Shown in pieces: positions 18,333-27,006 of a stretch of DNA of 64,000 nt. The notes below the pieces were generated by a model. It saw only the letters and a list, made by a program, of their open reading frames with translations, was not told the origin of the DNA and did no database searches. This DNA comes from Pseudobutyrivibrio ruminis HUN009 (lineage in GTDB: Bacteria; Bacillota; Clostridia; Lachnospirales; Lachnospiraceae): contig NZ_JNLH01000001.1 of NCBI RefSeq assembly GCF_000703005.1, forward strand, positions 1,605,001 to 1,669,000, given 5' to 3'. Position 1 is the first letter of the stretch; every line of letters begins with the position of its first letter. A program made the translations under genes and the position numbers.

Positions 18333-19415
18333 ATGCGAGATTTTTTGAAAAGAAAAAACATCGAGATTTCTGTTAAAAGATATCTTGTAGATGCTCTTGG
18401 GGCCATGGCCCAAGGATTGTTCTGTTCACTTCTTATTGGAACAATCATCAATACCATTGGAACTCAGTTTGGAATTGGATTTTTGACTGTGCCTGTAGCT
18501 ACTGTTGCTGGTGTGGAGTACACCGTTGGTGGTCTTGCTACAGCCATGAGTGGTCCTGCTATGGCAGTTGCAATTGGATATGCTCTTCAGGCACCGCCTC
18601 TTGTACTGTTTTCACTTATCACAGTAGGATTTGCTTCAAATGCTCTTGGTGGGGCAGGTGGTCCACTTGCAGTTTTATTTGTAGCAATCATTTCAGCAGA
18701 AATTGGTAAAGCAGTTTCAAAGGAAACAAAAATCGATATTTTGGTTACACCTCTTGTAACAATAGGTGTTGGTATTGCTCTTTCAGCTTGGTGGGCTCCA
18801 GCACTTGGAAAGGCTGCCAGCTCAGTAGGAACACTTATTATGTGGGCAACAACAAAGCAGCCATTTGTTATGGGAATTCTTGTATCAGTAATCGTAGGTA
18901 TTGCACTTACACTTCCTATTTCATCTGCAGCTATTTGCGCAGCACTATCACTTACAGGACTAGCAGGTGGTGCAGCAGTAGCAGGATGCTGTGCACAGAT
19001 GGTAGGCTTTGCTTTCATGAGCTTTAAGGAAAACAAATGGGGTGGTCTTATTTCACAGGGCATTGGTACATCAATGCTCCAAATGGGAAATATTATCAAG
19101 AATCCTCGTATTTGGATAGCACCTATTTTGTGTTCAGCCATCACAGGTCCACTTGCAACATGCCTTTTCAAGCTTGAGATGAACGGACCAGCCGTTTCAT
19201 CAGGTATGGGTACATGCGGTCTGGTAGGTCAGATTGGTGTGTATACAGGCTGGGTAAATGATGTGGCAGCCGGCTCAAAAGCTGCAATCACAGCATTTGA
19301 CTGGATTGGTTTAATACTTATTTGCTTTATCCTTCCAGCAGTGCTTTGCCCAATCTTCAACAAGATTGCGATGAAGCTTGGATGGGTTAAAGACGGAGAC
19401 ATGAAACTTCAATAA
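18333..19415 (+). CDS. PTS_EIIC-type membrane permease
   Basis: Polytopic membrane protein of 360 aa, rich in Gly/Ala, with about ten hydrophobic segments. The N-terminus (SVKRYLVDALGAMAQGLFCSL) matches the PTS_EIIC_2 type of IIC-like permeases. No IIA, IIB or HPr domains lie nearby, so transport by a true phosphotransferase mechanism is not shown. A TTAGGAGAA site precedes the ATG. Position directly after the beta-glucosidase suggests sugar or glucoside handling (inference). Confidence 0.75.
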   Translation: MRDFLKRKNIEISVKRYLVDALGAMAQGLFCSLLIGTIINTIGTQFGIGFLTVPVATVAGVEYTVGGLATAMSGPAMAVAIGYALQAPPLVLFSLITVGFASNALGGAGGPLAVLFVAIISAEIGKAVSKETKIDILVTPLVTIGVGIALSAWWAPALGKAASSVGTLIMWATTKQPFVMGILVSVIVGIALTLPISSAAICAALSLTGLAGGAAVAGCCAQMVGFAFMSFKENKWGGLISQGIGTSMLQMGNIIKNPRIWIAPILCSAITGPLATCLFKLEMNGPAVSSGMGTCGLVGQIGVYTGWVNDVAAGSKAAITAFDWIGLILICFILPAVLCPIFNKIAMKLGWVKDGDMKLQ

Positions 19416-19422
19416 AGAATTT

Positions 19423-19447
19423 GGCAGCAGTTTTCTGCTGCCTTTTT
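19423..19447 (+). terminator. Rho-independent terminator after GH3-permease unit
   Basis: GGCAGCAG and CTGCTGCC form an 8-bp stem with a short T-rich loop, followed by TTTTT. Confidence 0.92.
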
Positions 19448-19528
19448 AATTGTCAAAAAATATTTGTTTATAACACCAATATGAAATAAAATAATAAGAA
19501 AAGTAAGGTTTTTAAATGAGAGGTTGAA

Positions 19529-19870
19529 ATGCACGAACTAGCAGTGACACAATATGTTTTTGAATTAGTCAATAAACAGGCCGAAAAAAACAATCTTTCA
19601 AAAGTAAATAGTATTCATTTACTGATAGGAGATCAGTGTGATTATGTACCTGAGATTATCGAAGAATATCTGCAGGTCATGAGCGAGGGAACACCTCTTG
19701 ATGGAGTAAAGGTGGATGCCAAAGTTAAGGAATCGAAGGTTGTATGTAAGGACTGTGGCGCAGAGTTTACCAGACATGAATTCAAGGATGTTTGCTTAAA
19801 ATGTGGGAGTAATAATTTAAAACTTAATCGATGCACCGATTTCATTGTGGAAAGAATCGAAGCAGAGTAG
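19529..19870 (+). CDS. hypA: Hydrogenase nickel-insertion protein HypA
   Basis: Nickel metallochaperone for [NiFe]-hydrogenase maturation, 113 aa, normal length. It begins MHELAV; the N-terminal Met-His-Glu binds nickel in the family. The zinc site is formed by CKDC and CLKC. No hydrogenase or other hyp gene lies in the window, so it is isolated here. The next gene, a formate/nitrite channel, starts 22 bp later, which suggests a link to formate or hydrogen metabolism. Confidence 0.92.
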   Translation: MHELAVTQYVFELVNKQAEKNNLSKVNSIHLLIGDQCDYVPEIIEEYLQVMSEGTPLDGVKVDAKVKESKVVCKDCGAEFTRHEFKDVCLKCGSNNLKLNRCTDFIVERIEAE

Positions 19871-19892
19871 GGTTTTAAGAAGGGGAGGTTAT

Positions 19893-20726
19893 ATGGACAA
19901 AATTTTCAATTCACCAGAAGAGGTGATAGAGGCAAATATTTGTGGAGGGGAGAAGAAGGTTAGCCTTCCACTTCTAAAGATGATATTGCTTGGAATTATG
20001 GCAGGAGCATTTATTGCTCTTGGTGCTGCCACCAGTTCAACAGCTGCTCATGCAGTAACAAATGTGGGGCTTTCTCGTTTTGTGGCGGGAGCTATTTTCC
20101 CAGTAGGACTTATGCTTATCACATTTATTGGTGGAGAGCTTTTCACAGGCAACTGTCTTACATCAATGGGGGCAATGGACCACAGATTTTCATGGGGAAA
20201 GGTGGTCAGAGATCTTTGTATCATTTGGTTATCTAATCTGGTTGGAGCCTTAATCATAGTGGCTCTCACTTATTTCTCAGGAAATCTTGACTATTCAGCA
20301 GGTTTGCTAGGTGCATACTCAATAAAGGTTGCTCTTGGGAAAGCTACAATCACTCCTATAAAAGGAATTGCATCGGGAATACTTTGTAATATTCTGGTTT
20401 GTGCCGCCATCTTAATGGGTGCAGCAGCAAAGGATATTTCTGGTAAGATTTGGGCTATTTTCTTTCCTATCATGGCATTTGTGGTAGGTGGATTTGAGCA
20501 CTGCGTTGCAAACATGTTTTACATTCCAATGGGCATGCTTGCTGCTACCAATGATACATATGTTGCAAAGGCTGCAGAGGCATACGGTATCACCGCAGAT
20601 CAGCTTGCTAATCTTTCTGTGGCTGGATTTTTTGCAAATCAAATTCCAGTCACAATCGGAAATATCTTAGGCGGAATGATTTTTGTTGGTTTGCCATGTT
20701 ATTTGGCTCACTGCAAAAAGAATTAG
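19893..20726 (+). CDS. Formate/nitrite transporter family protein
   Basis: Pentameric FNT-type channel subunit, 277 aa, with about six membrane helices. Family landmarks seen are GGELFTGNCLT and, near the C-terminus, NILGGMIFVGLPCYL. The ATG at 19893 has GGGGAGG before it; an upstream in-frame Met at 19845 lies inside hypA and has no site. Substrate could be formate, nitrite or another small anion; the hypA neighbour and a fermentative lifestyle favour formate (inference). Confidence 0.9.
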   Translation: MDKIFNSPEEVIEANICGGEKKVSLPLLKMILLGIMAGAFIALGAATSSTAAHAVTNVGLSRFVAGAIFPVGLMLITFIGGELFTGNCLTSMGAMDHRFSWGKVVRDLCIIWLSNLVGALIIVALTYFSGNLDYSAGLLGAYSIKVALGKATITPIKGIASGILCNILVCAAILMGAAAKDISGKIWAIFFPIMAFVVGGFEHCVANMFYIPMGMLAATNDTYVAKAAEAYGITADQLANLSVAGFFANQIPVTIGNILGGMIFVGLPCYLAHCKKN

Positions 20727-20759
20727 CATAATACAGACTAAATAATTGAGGTGTTATAT

Positions 20760-21455
20760 ATGGTAAATACGATAATAGATTACTTGCAGGGCATGGATGA
20801 TTTGGCAGTGGCGATTAGACTGGTGATAGCGACAGCCTGTGGCAGTCTTATTGGATGGGAGCGTGTAGTTAGAAGACACAGCGCAGGTATTCGTACCTTT
20901 GCACTTGTCAGCTTAGGTTCAGCAGTTGCCGCAGTATTAAATATCTATCTGGCCCTTATTCCTAACCTGAATGCTGATGTAAGCCGTATTCCAGCAGGCG
21001 TTGTCAGCGGTATTGGCTTCCTTGGTGCAGGTACTATTCTTGTTACAGGACGAAATCAAATAAAAGGTCTTACAACAGCCGCAACACTTTGGGTTGCTTC
21101 ATGTATGGGTATGGCTTTTGGTGCAGGATATTTATCAGTGGGGTTTGTATGCTTTATCCTTGTACTTATTGCTAATCTTTTACTTATGCACTTAAGCACA
21201 CGTGTTGAGGAAAATAGCCGATATGTGAGCCTTTACATCGAAGTAGAAGAGACAAACGGTATCAAGAAGCTTCGTAAAAGCTTCGTAGGAATGGGCTATC
21301 AAATCACTAGCATGAATAAGACAAAGGATAAGACCTTATCTGGTACAGATACGGCGCTTATGATTGATTTGGACTTCAAGAAGAGACATTCACACTTAAA
21401 GCTTATCGATGATCTTAACAATCTTGATTTTGTAAGTTATGTTGAAGAAGTTTAA
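20760..21455 (+). CDS. MgtC/SapB family membrane protein
   Basis: 231 aa. The N-terminal membrane domain has the family motif GSLIGWERVVRRHSAGIRTFALVSLGS broken over residues about 30-57, and SRIPAGVVSGIGFLGAG. The C-terminal soluble part (about 150-230) looks ACT-like. MgtC relatives affect magnesium homeostasis, ATP synthase or membrane potential. A TGAGGTG site precedes the ATG at 20760; the in-frame GTG at 20751 overlaps that site. Confidence 0.9.
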   Translation: MVNTIIDYLQGMDDLAVAIRLVIATACGSLIGWERVVRRHSAGIRTFALVSLGSAVAAVLNIYLALIPNLNADVSRIPAGVVSGIGFLGAGTILVTGRNQIKGLTTAATLWVASCMGMAFGAGYLSVGFVCFILVLIANLLLMHLSTRVEENSRYVSLYIEVEETNGIKKLRKSFVGMGYQITSMNKTKDKTLSGTDTALMIDLDFKKRHSHLKLIDDLNNLDFVSYVEEV

Positions 21456-21476
21456 ATAAATATTGGGAGGGCGATT

Positions 21477-23054
21477 ATGATTAGAGAAGGTAAGATTTGG
21501 GTTGCAAATACGGAAAAGTCAGAACCGGTATATTTACTACCACAGATGTCAAATAGACATGGACTTATCGCTGGTGCCACAGGTACAGGAAAGACAATAA
21601 CACTTAAGGTTTTGGCGGAAGCATTTTCTGATTTGGGTGTACCTGTTTTCCTTGCAGATGTAAAAGGGGATATTGCAGGAATGATTAATCCAGGCCAGGA
21701 TAGTGCCGATATGCAGGAGCGCATTAAAAGGTTTGGACTTGATAAGGCTGGCTTTGAGTACCATGGATATCCTGTTACTCTTTGGGATATCTACGGCAAA
21801 AATGGTATTCAGGCACGTACCACAATTACGGAAATGGGCCCACTTTTACTTTCTAGAATTCTTGGCTTAAACGATAATCAAAGTAGCATACTTTCCATTG
21901 TGTTTAAAATCGCAGATGAAAGCAATCTTGCCTTAATAGATACAAAAGATTTAAAGTCCATGCTTAACTATGTGTCTGATAATAATAAGGAGTTTGAAGC
22001 TGACTATGGAACTCTCAATAAGCAAAGCATAGGTGCTATCCAGAGAGCTGTAGTTGCTCTTGAAATAGCAGGGGGAGATAAGTTCTTTGGCGAGCCTGCT
22101 ATGGATATCAGAGACTTTCTTACATTAGGTGAGCAGGGCAGAGGTATGATTCATATTTTGGATAGCCAAAGCCTTGTAAACGACGGCAGATTATATTCCA
22201 CATTCCTTCTTTGGTTGCTTTCTGAACTCTTTGAAACAATGCCAGAGGTGGGCGATTTGGACAAGCCAAAGATGGTATTCTTCTTTGATGAAGCTCATCT
22301 TTTATTCAATGATACACCAAAGCCTTTGCTTGATAAGATTGAGCAGGTGGTAAAGCTTATCCGTTCAAAGGGAGTCGGCGTATTCTTCGTTACACAGAAT
22401 CCTCGTGATATTCCAGATGGAGTATTGGCACAGCTTGGCAACAAGGTACAGCATGCACTTCATGCGTACACTCCAGCAGAGCAAAAGGCTGTGAAGGCAG
22501 CGGCAGATTCCTTCAGAGAGAATCCTGCATTCAAGACAGCAGATATAATCGAAGCCCTTGGAACAGGAGAGGCAGTTGTTTCATTCTTGCAGGAGGATGG
22601 CACTCCATCAATCGTAGAAAAGGTTGCTGTTCTACCACCTCAGTCCCAAATGGGTGGAATTGATGATGCTTCTAGAGATAAGGCTATAAAGTCTAGTATG
22701 CTCTATTCTAAATATGCAAATGGGGTAGATGCTGAGTCAGCCTACGAACTACTTCTTCGTATGGGTGTAGAAAAGGAACAGGCAGAAGCTCTCGCAAAGG
22801 AAGAGGAAGAAGCTGCAAAAGCCAAGGCAAAAGAGGAGGCTGCAGCAGCAAAAGCAGCAGAGCGTGAAAAGGAAAAGGAAGCCAATCGCAAGAAGCGCGC
22901 AGCAAAATCAGTAGGTACAACTGTGGCAGGCACTGTAGGACGTGAGCTTGGCAAAAAGGTTGGCAAGCAAATCGGAGGAAAGTTTGGTCAGACACTTGGT
23001 GGCAACACTGGCGCTCAGTTGTTTAGAGGTATCCTTAATACGTTGATTAAGTAA
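21477..23054 (+). CDS. HerA-like ATPase (DUF853 / YjgR type)
   Basis: Predicted P-loop ATPase of 525 aa. Walker A GATGTGKT is at about residue 33, Walker B is in MVFFFDEAHLLF and an arginine/sensor region FFVTQNPRDIPDGVLAQLG follows. This matches the HerA-C/DUF853 group, related to DNA-pumping and VirB4-like ATPases but of unknown role. The C-terminal part has a charged Glu/Lys/Ala coiled coil (about 430-475) and a Gly-rich tail (VGRELGKKVGKQIGGKFG). It starts 21 bp after mgtC with a GGGAGGG site. Confidence 0.9.
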   Translation: MIREGKIWVANTEKSEPVYLLPQMSNRHGLIAGATGTGKTITLKVLAEAFSDLGVPVFLADVKGDIAGMINPGQDSADMQERIKRFGLDKAGFEYHGYPVTLWDIYGKNGIQARTTITEMGPLLLSRILGLNDNQSSILSIVFKIADESNLALIDTKDLKSMLNYVSDNNKEFEADYGTLNKQSIGAIQRAVVALEIAGGDKFFGEPAMDIRDFLTLGEQGRGMIHILDSQSLVNDGRLYSTFLLWLLSELFETMPEVGDLDKPKMVFFFDEAHLLFNDTPKPLLDKIEQVVKLIRSKGVGVFFVTQNPRDIPDGVLAQLGNKVQHALHAYTPAEQKAVKAAADSFRENPAFKTADIIEALGTGEAVVSFLQEDGTPSIVEKVAVLPPQSQMGGIDDASRDKAIKSSMLYSKYANGVDAESAYELLLRMGVEKEQAEALAKEEEEAAKAKAKEEAAAAKAAEREKEKEANRKKRAAKSVGTTVAGTVGRELGKKVGKQIGGKFGQTLGGNTGAQLFRGILNTLIK

Positions 23055-23133
23055 AAATCTAGCTAAATTTGACTATAATAACCATGATTGCTAAAATTAT
23101 CATTGAGTGTAATCGCTCGGGAGAATATGTATC

Positions 23134-24396
23134 ATGGGAATGACAAAATCGCCAAAAAAGAAAAAGAAAAAAACTAGAATGATATATAGGCTTTTCATAC
23201 CATTAGCAGCTGTTATTGCAGTCTGCTTAGGTGTGGGAGCCTATTTTTATTATGACTATTCAAGCAGGGTGTATTCTAGCTGTGTTGTAGAACTTGGTGG
23301 GGAAGTTTCTGCAGCAGATTTTCTGAAGAATCCAGATCAGACAGCGGAGTTCACAGGTGACACAGTTATTACTACCGATTTTCCTGGCACCTATGATGTA
23401 GGGATTATCTCCGGTAAGTACACCTACCAATGCACTTTGGAGGTACAGGATACAGTTGCTCCAGAGCTTACTGTAAAGGAATTGACTCGCACAAAGGAAG
23501 AAATTCCAGCAGCCCAAGATTTTGTTGAATCTGTAAGTGATTTATCTGGGGATGTTTCAGTATATTTTGGTGAGGCCATAAGCTTTGATAATTATGGTCA
23601 GATTCCTATCACTATTGTTGCTGAGGATGGCTCAGGCAACAAGACAGAAGCAGATACAGTTCTAAATCTCGTTCAGGAATACGATATAGAGCCTCCAATT
23701 ATTGAAGGCCAGCTTGATAAAACCGTATATGCAGGTACTTCTGTCAGCTTCAAAACTGATGTGATTGTTACCGACAATGTGGATACTGATATTGAGGTTC
23801 AGGTGGATAGTAGCAAGGTTGATTTGGATACACCTGGTGAGTACACTGTGGTCTATACAGCTACAGATTCCATGGGCAACATGGATTTAAAAGAAGGCAC
23901 AATCACAGTGATTCAGCAGGAATACACTGAGGAAGATGTATTCGCTTTAGCTGATGAGGTACTGGAAGAAATAATCACAGATGATATGTCAGCCTATGAT
24001 AAGGCTCATGCTATTTATGTGTGGGTGCAGGGTAATATCGGTTACAGCGAAAGTGAAGATAGTGGAGATTGGCTGAAGGGTGCCTACGATGGTCTTAAAA
24101 ACAGACATGGTGACTGCTACAACTATTTTGCAGTAAGCAAGGCTTTGCTCACAAGGGCAGGCATTCCAAATGAGGATATCGAAATCATTCCAACAGCCAC
24201 AAGACATCATTATTGGAATGTAATAGATTGTGGTGAGGGCTGGCGTCATTTTGACACCACACCACGACTGGACAAAAGTTTCAAAGGCTTCTATCTGACA
24301 GACGAGGAATTAATGACATACTCAGATGCTCATTATCATTCTCACAACTATGATAGAGAAATTTACACATATTTTAACGACAATCAGGAGCAATAA
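23134..24396 (+). CDS. Membrane-anchored transglutaminase-like protein with Ig-like domains
   Basis: Surface protein of 420 aa. A Lys-rich cytosolic tail (PKKKKKKTR) precedes one TM (about 17-38). Ig-like beta domains follow at about 50-265, with Asp-rich strands such as TDNVDTDIEVQVDSS. The C-terminal transglutaminase/cysteine-protease core is at about 285-405, with Cys in HGDCYNYF, His in RHHYWNV and Asp in WRHFDTTPR. The family cleaves or cross-links peptides; here an external cell-wall or matrix role is likely. The racemase gene follows 6 bp after its stop, so it may belong to the Dlt-like unit. Confidence 0.85.
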   Translation: MGMTKSPKKKKKKTRMIYRLFIPLAAVIAVCLGVGAYFYYDYSSRVYSSCVVELGGEVSAADFLKNPDQTAEFTGDTVITTDFPGTYDVGIISGKYTYQCTLEVQDTVAPELTVKELTRTKEEIPAAQDFVESVSDLSGDVSVYFGEAISFDNYGQIPITIVAEDGSGNKTEADTVLNLVQEYDIEPPIIEGQLDKTVYAGTSVSFKTDVIVTDNVDTDIEVQVDSSKVDLDTPGEYTVVYTATDSMGNMDLKEGTITVIQQEYTEEDVFALADEVLEEIITDDMSAYDKAHAIYVWVQGNIGYSESEDSGDWLKGAYDGLKNRHGDCYNYFAVSKALLTRAGIPNEDIEIIPTATRHHYWNVIDCGEGWRHFDTTPRLDKSFKGFYLTDEELMTYSDAHYHSHNYDREIYTYFNDNQEQ

Positions 24397-24402
24397 GGGA
24401 GA

Positions 24403-25122
24403 ATGAAAAAGTTAGGTATAATAGGTGGCCTGGGACCTATGGCTACAGCATATTTTATGCGCCGCATTATAGAGATGACAGATGCAGCCACCGACCAGGA
24501 TAATATTGAAATGGTGATTTATAATTCCCCATCTATTCCAGACCGCACAGGCTATATCTTGGACAATACAAAGGAAAGTCCACTGCCAAAGATTATTGAT
24601 TTGGCAAGTCGATTGGAATTACAGGATGTGGATTATATAGCAATTCCATGTATCACTGCACACTATTTCCATCAGCAGATAGCAAAGAGTGTGGATGTGC
24701 CAGTTTCCAATGGAATTAGAGAAGCAGCAGATTATTTATCAGAGCATGGTATAAAAAAGGTTGGCATCATGGCCACTGATGGAACAGTTTCAACCAAGCT
24801 TTTTGACTCCGTGTTTATGGATTATGGCATTCAGTGCGTTTACCCGGACGGGGAATATCAAAAGCTTGTAATGAGCATCATTTATGATGAGGTAAAGGCA
24901 GGCAAGCCTGTTTCCATGAAGGAATTTGAGTTGGTTAAAAATCAGCTTTTAGATTCCGGAGCGGAAGTAGTTATTTTAGGATGTACAGAGCTTTCTATAG
25001 CAAAAAGAGATAATCATATAGAAGGTGTTCTTGACATAATAGATGTTTTGGCAAGGGATTGTGTAATGAAATGCGCAAGGCTCAGGCCAGAATACAAAGA
25101 ATTAATATATAAAGAAGGATAA
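24403..25122 (+). CDS. Aspartate/glutamate racemase family protein
   Basis: Cofactor-independent amino-acid racemase of 239 aa. The two catalytic cysteines lie in IPCITAHYF and LGCTELS, and the N-terminal GIIGGLGPMAT is typical of the RacX/YgeA/aspartate racemase group. It sits between the transglutaminase-like gene and the adenylation enzyme, with 4 bp to the latter, so it is very likely co-transcribed. It may supply the D-amino acid activated by the next enzyme; which amino acid is unknown. Confidence 0.88.
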   Translation: MKKLGIIGGLGPMATAYFMRRIIEMTDAATDQDNIEMVIYNSPSIPDRTGYILDNTKESPLPKIIDLASRLELQDVDYIAIPCITAHYFHQQIAKSVDVPVSNGIREAADYLSEHGIKKVGIMATDGTVSTKLFDSVFMDYGIQCVYPDGEYQKLVMSIIYDEVKAGKPVSMKEFELVKNQLLDSGAEVVILGCTELSIAKRDNHIEGVLDIIDVLARDCVMKCARLRPEYKELIYKEG

Positions 25123-25126
25123 TGAA

Positions 25127-26647
25127 ATGCAAAACAATGTTTTAGACTATATTAACGATAGTCTTGTAAGAGTACCAGACAAGATTGCATATGCTGACGA
25201 CGAGGTACAGCTTACATTTTCTGATGTTAAAAGCATCATGGATTCTGTAGGAACAAACCTCCTTGAACTGGGATGCAGCAGAGAGCCGGTTATTGTATTT
25301 ATGAAGAAGAGCCCAAATACAATTGCTACTTTCTTCGGAGTAATCAATGCAGGATGCTACTACGTACCAATCGATAGCGAAATGCCTGCTACACGTATTC
25401 AGCTTATTCTTGAAAATTGCAAGCCAAAGGTTATCATCTGCGATGATTCCACAGTGGATATTGCAGAAGGTTTTGAGTATAAAGCTAAGGTTTTATTGTT
25501 CAAAGATATTGTAAATACTAAGCCAGATGTGGATAAGCTTGCTTTAGTTAGAAAGAAAGCTATCGACACTGATCCAATCTATATCGTATTTACGTCAGGA
25601 TCTACAGGAGTGCCAAAGGGAGTATGTGCTTGCCACCGTTCAGTAATCGATTATATCGAGCAGCTTTCAGAGACACTTGGATTTAATGAGGATACTGTTT
25701 TCGGAAACCAGACACCACTTTATTTTGATGCCTGTCTCAAGGAGCTTTATCCAACACTTAAATTCGGGGCAACCACTTATCTGATTCCACATTCATATTT
25801 TATGTTTCCTATTAAGCTTGTGGAATACATTAACGAGCACAATATCAATACAGTTTGCTGGGTTGTATCAGCCCTTACAATGATTAGTGCTTTCAAGACC
25901 TTTGATACGGTTGTACCACACACATTAAAGACAATCGCATTCGGCAGCGAAGTCTTCCCAATCAAGCAATTTAGATTGTGGAGAGAAGCAGTGCCAGAAG
26001 CAAAGTTCTTCAATCTCTACGGACCAACAGAGGGTACAGGAATGTGTTGCTACTATCCAGTGGAAAGAGAGTTTGCTGATGACGAGGTTATCCCTGTTGG
26101 CTTCCCATTTAAAAACACAGAAATTCTGCTTTTGAAGGAAGACAACACATTGGCAGCTGATGGAGAGCAAGGGGAAATCTGCATAAGAGGTACATCAGTA
26201 ACACTTGGATACTACAACAATCCAGAAAAGACTTCTGAGGCGTATGTTCAGAACCCATTGAATACTGCATACCCAGAAATCATTTATAGAACTGGAGACA
26301 TTGGCCATATCAACGAATACGGTGAGCTTGTGTTCCATTCCAGAAAAGATTTCCAAATCAAGCACATGGGACACCGTATCGAGCTTGGGGAAATCGAAGC
26401 CAACGTAAACCTTGTTCCTGAAATAAAGCTTTCAGGTTGTATCTATGCCAAGGAACAAGGCAAAATAGTGCTTTACTATGTGGGTGACATCACAGAAGGC
26501 GACCTTATCAAAGCATTAAAGACCAAGCTTCCACGCTACATGCTACCAAACAAGGTGAATCGCCTGGAGAACATGCCATTTACAGCAAATGGTAAAATAG
26601 ACCGTGTAAAGCTAACACAAATATACATTGAAAGCACAGCTAAATAA
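25127..26647 (+). CDS. Amino-acid adenylation enzyme, DltA-like
   Basis: ANL-family enzyme, 506 aa, predicted to activate an amino acid with ATP and load it onto the carrier protein encoded next. Adenylation motifs are FTSGSTGVPKG (A3), NLYGPTEG (A5), YRTGD (A7), GHRIELGEIE (A8) and NGKIDR with the catalytic Lys (A10). The substrate Asp is kept in YFDACLKELYP. In DltA a Cys next to the D-Ala methyl group lies in an F-C-G-E segment; here the matching segment reads FGSE with Gly273, so substrate may differ from D-Ala. A structured element separates it from the carrier gene. Confidence 0.85.
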   Translation: MQNNVLDYINDSLVRVPDKIAYADDEVQLTFSDVKSIMDSVGTNLLELGCSREPVIVFMKKSPNTIATFFGVINAGCYYVPIDSEMPATRIQLILENCKPKVIICDDSTVDIAEGFEYKAKVLLFKDIVNTKPDVDKLALVRKKAIDTDPIYIVFTSGSTGVPKGVCACHRSVIDYIEQLSETLGFNEDTVFGNQTPLYFDACLKELYPTLKFGATTYLIPHSYFMFPIKLVEYINEHNINTVCWVVSALTMISAFKTFDTVVPHTLKTIAFGSEVFPIKQFRLWREAVPEAKFFNLYGPTEGTGMCCYYPVEREFADDEVIPVGFPFKNTEILLLKEDNTLAADGEQGEICIRGTSVTLGYYNNPEKTSEAYVQNPLNTAYPEIIYRTGDIGHINEYGELVFHSRKDFQIKHMGHRIELGEIEANVNLVPEIKLSGCIYAKEQGKIVLYYVGDITEGDLIKALKTKLPRYMLPNKVNRLENMPFTANGKIDRVKLTQIYIESTAK

Positions 26648-26659
26648 TTAAAGTTTTAG

Positions 26660-26752
26660 ATGAGCTGGTAGGCATCAAGCTCTTTGGTCTCTCAAGCGAA
26701 GCATTTTCGCTGAGCGGAGAGACACTAAGGCTTGTAGCCGTAACCAGCGGAT
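26660..26752 (+). repeat. Structured intercistronic element, copy 2 (type A distal domain)
   Basis: Begins ATGAGCTGGTAGG 12 bp after the adenylation gene stop and ends ACCAGCGGATTA just before the TAGGAGG site of the carrier gene. Fold: P1 GCTGGT/ACCAGC (26664-26669/26743-26748), P2a CAAGC/GCTTG, bulged T, P2b CTTTG/CTAAG (one T-T mismatch), a bulged A, P3 GTCTCTC/GAGAGAC, and an apical hairpin AGCGAA-GCAT-TTCGCT. Confidence 0.88.
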
Positions 26753-26769
26753 TATAGGAGGATTAGAAA

Positions 26770-27003
26770 ATGAATGATTTATTAGAGATTTTGGAGGATT
26801 TACATCCTGAGGTTGACTTTGAGACAGCCACAGATTTAGTTGATGGAGGTATCCTTGATTCCTTCGACATAGTTTCACTTATCTCAGAGATTAACGAGAC
26901 ATTTGATGTTACTATTGGAGCTGCAGAGCTCACACCAGAGAACTTCAATTCCGCAGAAGCAATCTATGCTTTGATTAAGGAAAAGCTAGACGACGAGGAC
27001 TAA
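26770..27003 (+). CDS. Acyl/aminoacyl carrier protein (DltC-like)
   Basis: Small acidic carrier protein of 77 aa. The phosphopantetheine-accepting serine is S31 in GILDSFDIVSLI. Between the adenylation enzyme and an MBOAT protein it takes the place of DltC. A TAGGAGGATT site lies directly downstream of structured element copy 2. The MBOAT gene starts 3 bp after its stop. Confidence 0.92.
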   Translation: MNDLLEILEDLHPEVDFETATDLVDGGILDSFDIVSLISEINETFDVTIGAAELTPENFNSAEAIYALIKEKLDDED

Positions 27004-27006
27004 AGA

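Noticed and set aside
18587..19171. Long antisense frame (194 codons) in the PTS_EIIC-type permease
   Set aside because: Mirror of Gly/Ala-rich membrane codons; no ribosome site or promoter.
22708..22995. Leu/Pro-rich antisense frame inside the HerA-like gene
   Set aside because: Reverse reading of a Glu/Lys/Ala coiled coil; no independent support.
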